From: Chitinophagia bacterium
GTDB lineage: Bacteria > Bacteroidota > Bacteroidia > Chitinophagales > Chitinophagaceae
Direction of reading: 5' to 3'
Assembly: GCA_009922495.1 (NCBI GenBank)
Contig: RFVQ01000004.1
Coordinates: 1-32,356 of the forward strand
DNA: 32,356 nt
In this document: in pieces, positions 1 to 8,545 of the stretch
Layout: each line of letters opens with the position of its first letter
Numbering within the stretch: position 1 is the first letter of the stretch
Translations under genes and position numbers: made by a program
Notes under the pieces: model-generated
Told to the model about the DNA's origin: nothing
The model's input: the letters and a program-made list of their open reading frames with translations, nothing else
The model's database searches: none

Positions 1-240
1 AACCTGGGCATGATGGACATTGACGAATTCACTGCCATCATCAATCCGCCAGACAGTTGTATTTTGGCTGTGGGCAAGATCAAAGAGGTGGTTGTCAGAA
101 AAGGCGATGGATTCGGAACTACCCAGATGATGAAGGTTACCCTCAGCTGTGACCATAGGAGTGTAGACGGAGCTGTTGGCGCTTCTTTCCTGCAGACCCT
201 CAAGAAATACATGGAGAATCCTGTAGTCATGCTTGTCTGA
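1..240 (+). CDS. pdhC: Dihydrolipoamide acetyltransferase (pyruvate dehydrogenase E2), C-terminal end
   Basis: This is the last 79 codons of a gene that enters from the left edge, in frame from base 1. The protein carries the catalytic-domain signature of 2-oxoacid dehydrogenase E2 chains: a DHRSVDG motif supplying the active-site His and Asp, preceded by a PPDSCILAVG stretch typical of the trimer core. E2 moves the acetyl group from lipoamide to CoA in the cytoplasmic pyruvate dehydrogenase complex. The pyruvate assignment, rather than oxoglutarate or branched-chain, rests on overall resemblance of this short tail to Bacteroidota PDH E2 and is less sure than the family call. The lipoyl and E1/E3-binding domains lie outside the window. 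The stop codon overlaps the next start (TGATG). Confidence 0.86.
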   Translation, partial: NLGMMDIDEFTAIINPPDSCILAVGKIKEVVVRKGDGFGTTQMMKVTLSCDHRSVDGAVGASFLQTLKKYMENPVVMLV

Positions 241-599
241 TGATCAGCACGCTTGTCATTGGCGCCTCCTCCAATCCTGAACAATACAGTCACATGGCCA
301 TTGTACGACTGATGGCAGCGGGACATCCTGTAGAAGCCATTGGCAGAACTCCATTTCAGTTGGGTTCAACCCAGGTCACAGATGAAAAAAGAAATTTTCC
401 AGCCATTCATACGGTAACCCTTTACCTAAATAGAGAGCGCCAAAAGGATTATGAGCAGTATATATTAGCGCTAGCACCTCATCGGATCATTTTCAATCCG
501 GGTGCAGAGAATCCGGACTTTTTGCAATTGGCCAGATCCAAGGGCATTGATGCCATTGAAGCCTGCACGCTTGTCATGCTTTCGGCGGGCACGTACTAG
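240..599 (+). CDS. CoA-binding domain protein (YccU-like)
   Basis: A 119-residue, single-domain protein with a Rossmann-like nucleotide-binding start (VIGASSNPEQYSH) and a PGAEN loop followed by a central Cys (IEACTLVML), as in the CoA_binding family typified by YccU. Family members bind CoA or a related nucleotide; no reaction is firmly assigned. The ATG overlaps the last base of the preceding E2 stop codon, so translation is probably coupled to the pyruvate dehydrogenase gene. That would fit a CoA-linked partner role, but this is inference. No promoter box is seen before it. Confidence 0.8.
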   Translation: MISTLVIGASSNPEQYSHMAIVRLMAAGHPVEAIGRTPFQLGSTQVTDEKRNFPAIHTVTLYLNRERQKDYEQYILALAPHRIIFNPGAENPDFLQLARSKGIDAIEACTLVMLSAGTY

Positions 600-682
600 T
601 ACTCAATTTCTGTTAATTAGTAGGCGATTCATACTATTTGGAGAAATACATCGTTCTCAAGGTGTATCATCAACCCTATAGT

Positions 683-1111
683 ATGAAAAGGCTCATCACA
701 TCCATCACACTCACAGCAGTTCTGTCAATCACCGGTTCCAGTGTAAAGGCGCAAAGGCTTTTTGATGCGTTACCCGAAAAAGCCAGCTTCCTGACCCAGG
801 TTGTTGAAAATATTTTTTCCCTTCCTCCAGGTGCAGCCGTTGACCTGAAATTCACCCAAGGATTCAGGGTAACCGGAACTGTCAAATCCAATCAGAAGGT
901 TTACGACAACCTCCAGACCGTTGTCATTGAAAGCACTAACTACAAGAATGCCAAACTCTTCCTTTCCAAAACCATCGGACAGGACAACAGGGTGAAATAT
1001 GTTGGAAGAATGATGGGCAAGGGCTTTGAAGATGGACTGGAAATCAAGACGGACAATGCCGGAAACAATTTCATCAAGAAAATCAATATCAAAGAAATGA
1101 TCGTAGAATAA
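683..1111 (+). CDS. Small secreted protein of unknown function
   Basis: The frame stays open upstream to about 638, but the ATG at 683 is preferred because it begins directly with a Lys/Arg plus hydrophobic signal peptide (MKRLITSITLTAVLSITGSS) ending near VKAQ, giving a 142-residue precursor. The mature part of about 118 residues is charged, has no Cys and shows no motif that I recognise. It is predicted to be exported across the inner membrane; it lacks an obvious lipobox, so a soluble periplasmic or secreted protein is likelier than a lipoprotein. It lies 70 bases before a secreted metalloprotease on the same strand with no terminator between them, so co-transcription is possible. Confidence 0.7.
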   Translation: MKRLITSITLTAVLSITGSSVKAQRLFDALPEKASFLTQVVENIFSLPPGAAVDLKFTQGFRVTGTVKSNQKVYDNLQTVVIESTNYKNAKLFLSKTIGQDNRVKYVGRMMGKGFEDGLEIKTDNAGNNFIKKINIKEMIVE

Positions 1112-1181
1112 ACTGAGTCCGTTTTAAATCCAAGACCTACCCTGGGTTCCAATCCTATTCCAAACCTCCAATTACCTTTCT

Positions 1182-2810
1182 ATGAAAAATTTATGCACAA
1201 CCGTGGTGGTAGTCGCGCTGATGGCAGCATTTACAGTGAAAGCTGCCCCCACGCTTAGCAGTTATCCCACAGCAACCGCTACATTGTACATCGACTTTGA
1301 TGGCCATGACGTAAATAGTTCCATGTGGAATTATGGTACCGCTTTTTCCTGTCTGCCTGCTGCCATGACCGATGCCCAAATCACGGAGGCATTCAACAGG
1401 GTAGCAGAAGATTTCAGGCCTTTCAACATCAATGTTACCACCGACCTGGCAAAATTTTTGGCTGCACCCTTTGCGCAACGCATAAGGGTTGTTGTTACCC
1501 CTACCAGTGCCTGGTATGCAGGTGTTGCAGGCATCGCTTATGTCACCTCTTTTACATGGGGTGACGATACACCTGCCTTTGTATTCAGTGATCGCTTGGG
1601 CAATGACGCAAGAAAAGTAGCAGAAGCCATCTCCCATGAAAGCGGACATACATTGGGCCTCTACCACCAATCCGATTGGAGCAGCAGTTGCACATTGGTT
1701 AGTGGTTATAATTCCGGAACAGGAAATGGTGAAATTGCCTGGGGTCCGATCATGGGCAGTGTTGCCAACAGAAATATTACGCAGTGGAACTTTGGTGCGA
1801 CCCCCAACGGTTGCAGCATTTTGCAAGACAACCTTAAGGTCATCACTGCTAACAATGGATTTGGTTACAGACCAGATGACCATGCTGACCTTTATACAAG
1901 CGCCAGCATCATCAACCTGGCCTATGGTGTTTTCACCAAACCCGGCGTAATATCTACTGCTGCTGATCAGGATTATTTCAGATTGGATCTTTCGGACAAT
2001 GGCAAATTGAAGCTGACCGCAAATCCCTACAGTGTAGGCGCCAATAACAGTGGCGCCAATCTCGACATCAAATTGGTTTTACAAGACAGAAAGGGAACAA
2101 TATTGGGCAGCTATGATTACAGCGATTCTCTTCATGCCAAAATTGACACCACGCTGAACGCAGGCACCTACTATCTGATCATTGATGGAACGGGTAATGT
2201 TAATTCCCAAAATGACTATGGCAGCCTGGGTGCCTACACGATTGAAGGCAATTTTACCGCTAATACGGCCACCACTGCTTCCACAGGAACTGGCAATGCA
2301 ACCGGAAGCGGTTCTACCAACACTTCTACAGCCATCATGACTGGAACCAAAACAAATAAAGGAAATCGATTGGTGTTCAATGGCATCAAAACCGGTGAAG
2401 CCATCACTTTGATGTATGCAACCGAAGAAGGTCAATGGGTGGACCTTGCCAAACCAAGTGCTGCACAGAGCAACTATCTTCACCAGACAACTGATAACAA
2501 AACTTACACTTATCAATTGCGGATTGTAGAAAAAGGGGGTTATGTAAAATTCAGCAACCAAGTCAAGATCATGGGCAATACCCCTAACAGCCATTTCAAA
2601 ATAATCAAGCAGGCACAACAGCCCCTGATCATATATGCATCTGCTCCTTACGACTATCAGATCTTTGACAATGCCGGACGCATCATCAGCACAGGCAAAG
2701 CAAATGCCGGTAGCAAGACCTTTGATGTGAGAAACCATCCAACCGGTATTTACAACATCAAACTGATGAATGCAGACGAACTGAAGATTGAAAAATTCAT
2801 GAATAAATAA
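1182..2810 (+). CDS. Secreted metzincin-type zinc metalloprotease with T9SS tail
   Basis: A 542-residue exported protein. Residues 1-21 form a signal peptide ending at AAP. Residues 152-165 give the complete metzincin zinc site HExxHxxGxxHxxD (H152, E153, H156, H162, D165), followed by a plausible Met-turn at M191 (PIMGS). Residues about 245-355 resemble a PPC (pre-peptidase C-terminal) beta-sandwich domain; about 358-380 is a Thr/Ser/Gly/Asn-rich linker. The last 70 residues, with IFDNAGRIISTG and PTGIYNIKL, match the type A C-terminal sorting domain used by the Bacteroidota type IX secretion system, so the enzyme is probably surface-bound or released. The ATG sits in a C/T-rich leader without a Shine-Dalgarno sequence. 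A strong terminator follows. The substrate cannot be told from sequence. Confidence 0.85.
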   Translation: MKNLCTTVVVVALMAAFTVKAAPTLSSYPTATATLYIDFDGHDVNSSMWNYGTAFSCLPAAMTDAQITEAFNRVAEDFRPFNINVTTDLAKFLAAPFAQRIRVVVTPTSAWYAGVAGIAYVTSFTWGDDTPAFVFSDRLGNDARKVAEAISHESGHTLGLYHQSDWSSSCTLVSGYNSGTGNGEIAWGPIMGSVANRNITQWNFGATPNGCSILQDNLKVITANNGFGYRPDDHADLYTSASIINLAYGVFTKPGVISTAADQDYFRLDLSDNGKLKLTANPYSVGANNSGANLDIKLVLQDRKGTILGSYDYSDSLHAKIDTTLNAGTYYLIIDGTGNVNSQNDYGSLGAYTIEGNFTANTATTASTGTGNATGSGSTNTSTAIMTGTKTNKGNRLVFNGIKTGEAITLMYATEEGQWVDLAKPSAAQSNYLHQTTDNKTYTYQLRIVEKGGYVKFSNQVKIMGNTPNSHFKIIKQAQQPLIIYASAPYDYQIFDNAGRIISTGKANAGSKTFDVRNHPTGIYNIKLMNADELKIEKFMNK

Positions 2811-2840
2811 ATTTACTACAGTCAATATAGGTTGGCATCG

Positions 2841-2875
2841 AAGCCCCTTTTTTCCAAGAGGGGCTTCACCTTTTT
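2841..2875 (+). terminator. Intrinsic terminator after the metalloprotease gene
   Basis: AAGCCCC (2841-2847) and GGGGCTT (2860-2866) form a perfect 7-bp stem around a 12-base loop, followed by CACC and five T residues. It lies 30 bases after the protease stop and just before the gltX promoter box, so it separates the two transcription units. Confidence 0.8.
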
Positions 2876-2897
2876 AGGGCATCGCCACATTCCTGCT

Positions 2898-2905
2898 TAT
2901 CTTTG
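2898..2905 (+). promoter_or_regulatory. -7 promoter box of gltX (TATCTTTG)
   Basis: TATCTTTG fits the Bacteroidota -7 consensus TAnnTTTG exactly. Only four bases (CGGT) separate it from the gltX ATG at 2910, so the transcript should start at or within a base or two of the start codon. The -33 region is only T-rich (TTTTT at 2871-2875). Confidence 0.65.
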
Positions 2906-2909
2906 CGGT

Positions 2910-4448
2910 ATGTCAGCATCCACTGTCAGAGTCCGCTTTGCTCCCAGTCCTACTGGAGGTCTGCACCTTGGAGGGGTCAGAACTGCCCTTTTCAATTATC
3001 TCTTTGCCCAAAAGCACGGAGGTGTTTTCATCTTAAGAATTGAAGACACTGACCAGTCCCGTTTCGTTCCCGGTGCCGAAAAGTACATCCTTGATTGCTT
3101 GGAATGGTGTGGCATCTCCCCCACCGAAGGGCCGCACCAACCCGGTGCATTCGGGCCCTATCGCCAAAGTGAAAGAAAAGAAAGATATGCTCAACATGCG
3201 GAGGCATTGGTGGCAAAAGGACTGGCCTACTATGCTTTTGATACACCAGAGGAGTTGGAGTCGATGCGGACAAACTTAAAGTCAGATCAGAACCCCTCTC
3301 CGCAATACGACCACAAGACCAGGATGCAAATGCGCAATTCGCTCAGCCTCTGTCAAAAAGATGTAAAGCAATTGCTGGATTCCGGCCAGCCCCATGTGGT
3401 TCGGATCAAAATGCCTGCTGCTGAAACGGTTTCCTTCCACGACATGATCCGGGGTGAAGTGAGCTTTCAAACAGACCAGGTGGATGACAAAGTATTGCTG
3501 AAAGCTGATGGGATGCCTACCTACCACCTTGCGGTTGTAGTGGATGACCATGATATGCAAATCACGCATGCCTTTAGAGGAGAAGAATGGCTTCCTTCAG
3601 CACCTGTTCACCTGCTTCTTTGGGAATACCTGGGCTGGAAGGAAAAGATGCCCAAATGGGCCCACCTGCCCCTCATCTTAAAGCCAGACGGACAAGGAAA
3701 ATTGAGCAAGCGAGATGGAGACCGATTGGGATTTCCGGTATTTGCCATGGATTGGACCGATCCCAGAACAGGTGAGGAAACCAAAGGATTCAAGGAAAGA
3801 GGTTTTTTACCGGAAGCATTTGTGAACATGCTGGCAATGCTGGGATGGAATGACGGAACAGGCGAGGAAATATTCGACCTGGAAACCCTCACGGAAAGAT
3901 TTTCCATTGAAAGGGTCCACAAGGGTGGTGCCAAATTCGATTTTGAAAAAGCAAAATGGTTCAACCAGGAATGGATCAAAAGAAGTTCCACTGAAAAGCT
4001 TCTTCCCCTTGTCAGCCAGCAACTACTGGCAAATGGGTTGGAAGCCACTGAAAACAAATTGAACGAAATCATCCCACTGGTCAAAGAGCGTTGCCAATTG
4101 GTCAACGATTTTGTTGCGCAATCTGCCTTCTTTTTCAGGGATCCAGCTTCCATCGATATCAACACCATCCTGCCCAAATGGGATGCAAAAAAAGAACAGT
4201 TTTTTGAACATTGGATGCAAATCATATCCGACCTCGCTGCATTTGACGCAACGCATATAGAAGCCGCTTTCAAGGATACTGCTGCGGCTGCCGAGATCAA
4301 ACCAGGTGAACTCCAACTACCCTTCCGCATCATGCTGGTAGGGGGCAAGTTCGGCCCTCCCGTTTTTGAAATAGCTGCGCATATCGGCAAGGAATCTACC
4401 CAGCGAAGAATACGGCTTTGCCTTGAACTCCTAAAACAACAAGCATAA
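2910..4448 (+). CDS. gltX: Glutamate--tRNA ligase
   Basis: Class I aminoacyl-tRNA synthetase of 512 residues that charges tRNA-Glu with glutamate in the cytoplasm. Visible motifs are the N-terminal VRFAPSPTGGLHLGG block holding the HIGH-type HLGG (residues 19-22) and the KMSKS-type KLSKR (264-268), with the expected GEEWLPSAPVH segment between them. The C-terminal anticodon-binding region is of normal size. The frame is open upstream to 2832, but that stretch covers a terminator and the promoter box; ATG 2910 starts directly before the conserved domain. The next gene begins at the base after the stop codon, so the two are co-transcribed and probably translationally coupled. Confidence 0.96.
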   Translation: MSASTVRVRFAPSPTGGLHLGGVRTALFNYLFAQKHGGVFILRIEDTDQSRFVPGAEKYILDCLEWCGISPTEGPHQPGAFGPYRQSERKERYAQHAEALVAKGLAYYAFDTPEELESMRTNLKSDQNPSPQYDHKTRMQMRNSLSLCQKDVKQLLDSGQPHVVRIKMPAAETVSFHDMIRGEVSFQTDQVDDKVLLKADGMPTYHLAVVVDDHDMQITHAFRGEEWLPSAPVHLLLWEYLGWKEKMPKWAHLPLILKPDGQGKLSKRDGDRLGFPVFAMDWTDPRTGEETKGFKERGFLPEAFVNMLAMLGWNDGTGEEIFDLETLTERFSIERVHKGGAKFDFEKAKWFNQEWIKRSSTEKLLPLVSQQLLANGLEATENKLNEIIPLVKERCQLVNDFVAQSAFFFRDPASIDINTILPKWDAKKEQFFEHWMQIISDLAAFDATHIEAAFKDTAAAAEIKPGELQLPFRIMLVGGKFGPPVFEIAAHIGKESTQRRIRLCLELLKQQA

Positions 4449-4868
4449 ATGGAAGCGTCCTCTCAAAGACCCCTCAGGATTCTCATTGCGAAAGTGGGAC
4501 TGGACGGTCATGACCGGGGAGCCAAAGTTATCGCCACTGCCATGCGCGATGCCGGCATGGAAGTGATCTATACGGGATTGCGCCAGACTCCTGAAATGGT
4601 CGTCAACACAGCCCTGCAGGAAGATGTGGATGCAATTGGCATCAGCATCCTTTCGGGTGCTCATATGACAGTATTTCCAAGGATCATCAACCTGATGAAA
4701 GAGAAGGACCTGAAGGATGTTTTGCTGACCGGGGGAGGTATCATCCCAGAAAAAGAAAGAGAAACACTGGCAGCAATGGGAGTTGGCAAGCTTTTTCCTC
4801 CCGGTACACCCTCAACTGAAATAGCCGATTATATCAGAGAATGGGTTCGTACCCATCGCAACTTTTGA
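4449..4868 (+). CDS. Stand-alone cobalamin-binding mutase subunit (methylmalonyl/isobutyryl-CoA mutase small-subunit type)
   Basis: A 139-residue protein equal to one B12-binding Rossmann domain. It has the base-off/His-on signature DxHxxG (D19, H21, G24 in GLDGHDRG), then SIL (in GISILSGAH) and TGGG, the three sequence marks of the acyl-CoA mutase C-terminal domain. Stand-alone versions of this length are the small subunits of two-subunit mutases such as isobutyryl-CoA or 2-hydroxyisobutyryl-CoA mutase, in which a separate large subunit carries the acyl-CoA-binding barrel. No large subunit or MeaB-type GTPase is in this window, so substrate and partner are unknown. The gene abuts gltX with zero spacing; the fumC promoter box begins one base past its stop. 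Confidence 0.85.
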   Translation: MEASSQRPLRILIAKVGLDGHDRGAKVIATAMRDAGMEVIYTGLRQTPEMVVNTALQEDVDAIGISILSGAHMTVFPRIINLMKEKDLKDVLLTGGGIIPEKERETLAAMGVGKLFPPGTPSTEIADYIREWVRTHRNF

Positions 4869-4869
4869 A

Positions 4870-4877
4870 TAAATTTG
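4870..4877 (+). promoter_or_regulatory. -7 promoter box of fumC (TAAATTTG)
   Basis: An exact TAnnTTTG match placed one base after the stop of the B12-binding protein and 18 bases before the fumC ATG at 4896. It would give fumC its own transcript with a very short leader, besides read-through from gltX. Confidence 0.5.
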
Positions 4878-4895
4878 CACCCACAAAATCAACTC

Positions 4896-6299
4896 ATGGA
4901 ATACAGGATCGAAAAAGACACAATGGGCGAAGTGAAAGTTCCTTCTACAGCCTATTTTGGAGCACAGACACAGCGCAGCATCGACAATTTCAGGATTGCA
5001 CAGGATACCAACAAGATGCCAAAAGAGATCATCAGGGCATTTGCTTACCTAAAAAAAGCTGCCGCCTTGACCAACAAGGATGCAGGTGTGCTTTCTGAAG
5101 AAAAAGCTGCGTTGATCGGACAAGTTTGCGATGAGATCCTGGAAGGCAAGCTGGATGAATACTTTCCATTGGTGGTTTGGCAAACGGGTAGCGGTACACA
5201 AAGCAACATGAATGTCAATGAAGTGGTGGCATACAGGGGACATGTGATCAAGGGTGGATTGTTGGGTGACAAAGAAAAATTCCTGCACCCCAATGATGAT
5301 GTAAACAAATCCCAGTCTTCCAACGATACTTTTCCAACTGCGATGCATATTGCCGCCTACAAGATGTTGGTGGAAGTAACCATACCTGGCATCGAATTGC
5401 TGAGGGATACCCTGAAAGCCAAAAGCCAGGCCTTTATGCATGTTGTAAAAATTGGAAGAACCCATTTTATGGATGCAACTCCCTTAACGGTGGGACAAGA
5501 ATTCAGCGGTTATGTTTCACAACTGGACCATGGACTGAAAGCCATCAAAAACACCCTGCCCCATTTGGCAGAGCTGGCATTGGGTGGAACTGCTGTGGGC
5601 ACAGGAATCAATACGCCTGAAAACTATGCCGAAAATGTCGCCAAACATATTGCCAACCTCACGGGGTTGCCTTTCATCACGGCAGAAAATAAATTCGAAG
5701 CATTGGCTGCACATGATGCCATTGTTGAGGCACATGGTGCGTTGAAAACAGTTGCCGTAAGCCTGATGAAAATTGCCAATGACATCCGCATGCTCTCCTC
5801 CGGACCAAGAAGTGGTATTGGCGAGATCTTCATTCCTGATAACGAGCCAGGATCTTCCATCATGCCCGGCAAAGTGAACCCCACCCAGTGTGAGGCACTG
5901 ACCATGATCGCTGCACAAGTTTTGGGCAACGATGTTGCCATCAATATTGGTGGTGCAACAGGGCATTTTGAGTTGAATGTTTTCAAACCAATGATGATCT
6001 ATAATTTCCTGCACAGTGCACGCCTGATCGGTGAAGGATCTGTCAGCTTCAACAACAAGTGTGCTGTTGGCATCGAACCCTTGTATGACAACATCGACAA
6101 ACACTTGAACAATTCTTTGATGCTGGTAACTGCACTCAATACCAAGATTGGATACTACAAAGCGGCAGAGATCGCGCAAAAAGCACACAAGGAGGGCACT
6201 ACCTTAAAGGAAATGGCTGTAAAGCTGGGATACCTTACCCCTGAAGAATTTGACGCATGGGTCATCCCCGGTGACATGGTGGGAAAATTGAATGGATGA
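4896..6299 (+). CDS. fumC: Fumarate hydratase, class II
   Basis: A 467-residue member of the fumarase/aspartase superfamily that interconverts fumarate and L-malate in the TCA cycle. The family signature [11 protein letters not shown] is at residues 319-329, with the catalytic-loop Ser and substrate-binding Lys. Other family blocks are [11 protein letters not shown] and [17 protein letters not shown]; the last of these distinguishes fumarase from argininosuccinate or adenylosuccinate lyases, and aspartase is the nearest alternative. A TTG further upstream (4875) is in frame but lies inside the promoter box; ATG 4896 ([13 protein letters not shown]) is the expected family start. The gene meets the nucleotidyltransferase gene tail-to-tail with no spare base. 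Confidence 0.95.
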   Translation: MEYRIEKDTMGEVKVPSTAYFGAQTQRSIDNFRIAQDTNKMPKEIIRAFAYLKKAAALTNKDAGVLSEEKAALIGQVCDEILEGKLDEYFPLVVWQTGSGTQSNMNVNEVVAYRGHVIKGGLLGDKEKFLHPNDDVNKSQSSNDTFPTAMHIAAYKMLVEVTIPGIELLRDTLKAKSQAFMHVVKIGRTHFMDATPLTVGQEFSGYVSQLDHGLKAIKNTLPHLAELALGGTAVGTGINTPENYAENVAKHIANLTGLPFITAENKFEALAAHDAIVEAHGALKTVAVSLMKIANDIRMLSSGPRSGIGEIFIPDNEPGSSIMPGKVNPTQCEALTMIAAQVLGNDVAINIGGATGHFELNVFKPMMIYNFLHSARLIGEGSVSFNNKCAVGIEPLYDNIDKHLNNSLMLVTALNTKIGYYKAAEIAQKAHKEGTTLKEMAVKLGYLTPEEFDAWVIPGDMVGKLNG

Positions 6300-7292
6300 T
6301 CAACCGAGATCAATCTCGGTATTGTCGCCAATATTGAGTGTTCTGGTCTCCCCTTTGATCTCTGTGTCGGAACCAATCAAAGAATCGTTCAATACCACGT
6401 CATATAATTTCGAGAAGGCTCCGATGATGGAGTCCCTCACGATGGAAAATTGAATGATGGTCTTTTCTCCAATGGATACGTTGGGACCAATGATGGCATT
6501 TTTGATTTCACAACCAGGAGCAATGCTAACAGGGGGTATGATGATGGTATTTTCAAACCCTTCTTGATCCATTGCCTGTCCTCCCCATTTCTTGAGCAAA
6601 GTGGCATTGCTTTCCAGCAGCGTTTCTTTTTTGCCGCAATCAAACCAGTTGGATACTTTTTGGGTGGTAAAGGCTGCTCCCTTTGCCACCATGCAGTCCA
6701 GTGCTGGGGTGAGTCCCAATTCCTCTCCTGAGAAAACCACCTCAGTGATACCTGCCTCCAGACACTCAAACAGCAATTGGGTTTCCTTGATCTTGTAAAT
6801 GCCTACCAGTGCATTATTGGTTTTGGGGATCTGTGGTTTCTCGATCAGTCGGTTGACCTTGCCCTCCTCATCTGTTTCTGCAACTCCAAAATCCCTGGGA
6901 TCATCGACCTTCTTGACGCACAAAACAGAACCCTCATGGTTCAGCAACTCATGCACGTTGTACTCACAAATGGTATCACCCAAAACGATCACTACCTCAT
7001 CATCGGCAACATGTTCCTTGCAGAGAAAAACAGCATGCCCTAATCCCCTTCTTTCCTGTTGTTGCACGATGGTAATGTTCAGATCAGGATGATGTTCCCT
7101 TGCATAGTCTGCAATTTTATCGCCAAGGTAACCTACCACTAAAATGAATTCCTGAATACCCGCAGCTGACAATTGATCCAGAATGATGCCCAGGACTGTT
7201 TTACCTGCCAAAGGGATCAGTGCCTTGGGCTGCGTATACGTATGGGGCCTTAGTTTGGTACCTGCACCTGCAACGGGTATGATCGCTTTCAT
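6300..7292 (-). CDS. Sugar-phosphate nucleotidyltransferase with C-terminal left-handed beta-helix
   Basis: A 330-residue cytoplasmic enzyme expected to join a sugar 1-phosphate to an NTP, releasing pyrophosphate, to make a nucleotide sugar for cell-surface polysaccharide. The N-terminal 230 residues show the RmlA/GlmU-type loop VAGAGTKLRPHTYTQPKAL (G9, G11, K13, K23) and the metal-binding D106 in VLGDTICEYN. In the loop, the more usual GTRL Arg is Lys. The last 90 residues contain Ile/Val-rich hexapeptide repeats (IIIPPVSIAPGCEIKNAIIG) typical of a left-handed parallel beta-helix. Whether the product is dTDP-glucose, UDP-glucose or another sugar cannot be read off. It is the third gene of a minus-strand operon with tsaE and ald; the gap to ald is 15 bases. 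Confidence 0.86.
   Translation of the reverse strand: MKAIIPVAGAGTKLRPHTYTQPKALIPLAGKTVLGIILDQLSAAGIQEFILVVGYLGDKIADYAREHHPDLNITIVQQQERRGLGHAVFLCKEHVADDEVVIVLGDTICEYNVHELLNHEGSVLCVKKVDDPRDFGVAETDEEGKVNRLIEKPQIPKTNNALVGIYKIKETQLLFECLEAGITEVVFSGEELGLTPALDCMVAKGAAFTTQKVSNWFDCGKKETLLESNATLLKKWGGQAMDQEGFENTIIIPPVSIAPGCEIKNAIIGPNVSIGEKTIIQFSIVRDSIIGAFSKLYDVVLNDSLIGSDTEIKGETRTLNIGDNTEIDLG
6303..6320. terminator. Hairpin at the fumC / nucleotidyltransferase convergent junction
   Basis: ACCGAGA (6303-6309), loop TCAA, TCTCGGT (6314-6320): a perfect 7-bp stem starting four bases after the fumC stop and lying inside the last codons of the opposing gene. No T-tract follows on either strand, so it may stabilise the 3' end or only pause polymerase. 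Confidence 0.4.
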
Positions 7293-7307
7293 GCAACAGT
7301 TTTATGG

Positions 7308-8519
7308 TTAACGCTGACTGGCGATCAGCAGGTTGAGGTCTGTGTATTTAAGATTGAACCGCTGGCTAAGGTGGAAATTGGTGAGCGATCCCTTGAATAG
7401 ATAAATCCCATTGCGGATGTTGAGTTGGTGCCATACCAGCTTTTCCAATCCGCCTTCATCGCCGATGGTCAGCAGCAGGGGCATCAATACATTGCTGATC
7501 GCTTGGGAGGCAGTTCGACCAAAGCCGGATGGGATGTTGGGCACACCGTAGTGAATGACACCATATTTCTCAACAACCGGTTTCTCATGGGAGGTTACTT
7601 CGGAAGTTTCAAAACATCCACCTCTGTCTATGCTAACATCCACGATTACACTGCCTGGGCGCATCATGGATACCATTTCCTCTGTAACAACGATGGGGGT
7701 TCGGCCACCATGGGAAGTAAGTGCTCCCACAGCAACATCACAGGTTTTCAATTGTTTGGCCAGAATCTTGGGTTCCAGCACCGATGTCCAAAGTCGCACA
7801 CCAATATTGTTCTGCAGTCTTTTCAGTTTGTAGATATTATTGTCGAACACTTTCACACTGGCTCCCATGGCGAGGGCTGTCCTGGCGGCATATTCACCAA
7901 CTATACCTGCTCCAATGATGATCACCTTGGTGGGTGGAATGCCAGCAATCCCTCCCAACAAAACCCCTTTGCCATTGTTTGCACTGCTGAGGTATTGACC
8001 CGCAATGAGCATGACGGCCGAACCTGCGATCTCACTCATGCTTCGAACAATCGGGTTGTGTCCGGATTCATCCTTCAGGTTTTCAAAAGAGAGGGCCGTG
8101 ATTTTTCGGTCCATCATCCTTTCCAGGATATGGGTTTTCATGACCGGCAGGTGAATGGGAGAAATGATGGTTTGCTCTACTGACAACAATGGCAATTCCT
8201 CATCTGAAACAGGTGCAGATTTAACAATCAGGTCTGCCCTGAAAATTTCCTTTTTATCATGCATGATGACTGCACCCGCCTCCGCATAATCCTTATCAGA
8301 AAAATGTGCCCCTTCTCCTGCCTTGTGCTCAACAGCAACGGAATGTCCGTTGGTAACCAAGACGCCAACAGCATCGGGTGTGAGTGCAATCCTGTTTTCC
8401 TGGAAAGCGGTTTCCTTGGGAATGGCAATGGAAAGTGAAGCCGAAGAAGGTTTGACATCTAGCGTCTCTTCCAGCGGCTCATAACTGATTCCGGTACTTA
8501 CATAAGGCTTGATGGGCAT
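7308..8519 (-). CDS. ald: Alanine dehydrogenase
   Basis: A 403-residue NAD-dependent enzyme of the alanine dehydrogenase/transhydrogenase family, interconverting L-alanine and pyruvate plus ammonia. The N-terminal domain shows IPKETAFQENRIALTPDAV and VKSAPVSDEE (the substrate-binding Arg and Lys regions). The NAD Rossmann fold begins at VIIIGAGIVGEYAARTALAMGA, and the family signature VIVDVSIDRGGCFETS is present. The N-terminal extension of about 30 residues before SIAIPKE and the YGVPNIPSGFGRTAS block in place of the common VANMPGAVPRTST differ from the Bacillus enzyme; related Bacteroidota proteins share this form. Spacing is 26 bases after tsaE and 15 before the nucleotidyltransferase, so one operon. 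A proton-translocating transhydrogenase alpha chain is the alternative, but no beta-chain gene is present. Confidence 0.86.
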   Translation of the reverse strand: MPIKPYVSTGISYEPLEETLDVKPSSASLSIAIPKETAFQENRIALTPDAVGVLVTNGHSVAVEHKAGEGAHFSDKDYAEAGAVIMHDKKEIFRADLIVKSAPVSDEELPLLSVEQTIISPIHLPVMKTHILERMMDRKITALSFENLKDESGHNPIVRSMSEIAGSAVMLIAGQYLSSANNGKGVLLGGIAGIPPTKVIIIGAGIVGEYAARTALAMGASVKVFDNNIYKLKRLQNNIGVRLWTSVLEPKILAKQLKTCDVAVGALTSHGGRTPIVVTEEMVSMMRPGSVIVDVSIDRGGCFETSEVTSHEKPVVEKYGVIHYGVPNIPSGFGRTASQAISNVLMPLLLTIGDEGGLEKLVWHQLNIRNGIYLFKGSLTNFHLSQRFNLKYTDLNLLIASQR

Positions 8520-8545
8520 GCTTCAAGGATGTGGATACAAGTTAA

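Noticed and set aside
593-602. Palindrome GTACTAGTAC over the stop codon of the CoA-binding protein gene
   Set aside because: Too short for a terminator, no T-tract, and such 10-base palindromes are expected by chance.
1191-1883. 230-codon open frame on the minus strand
   Set aside because: Antisense to the metzincin gene, whose signal peptide, zinc site and sorting tail are clear.
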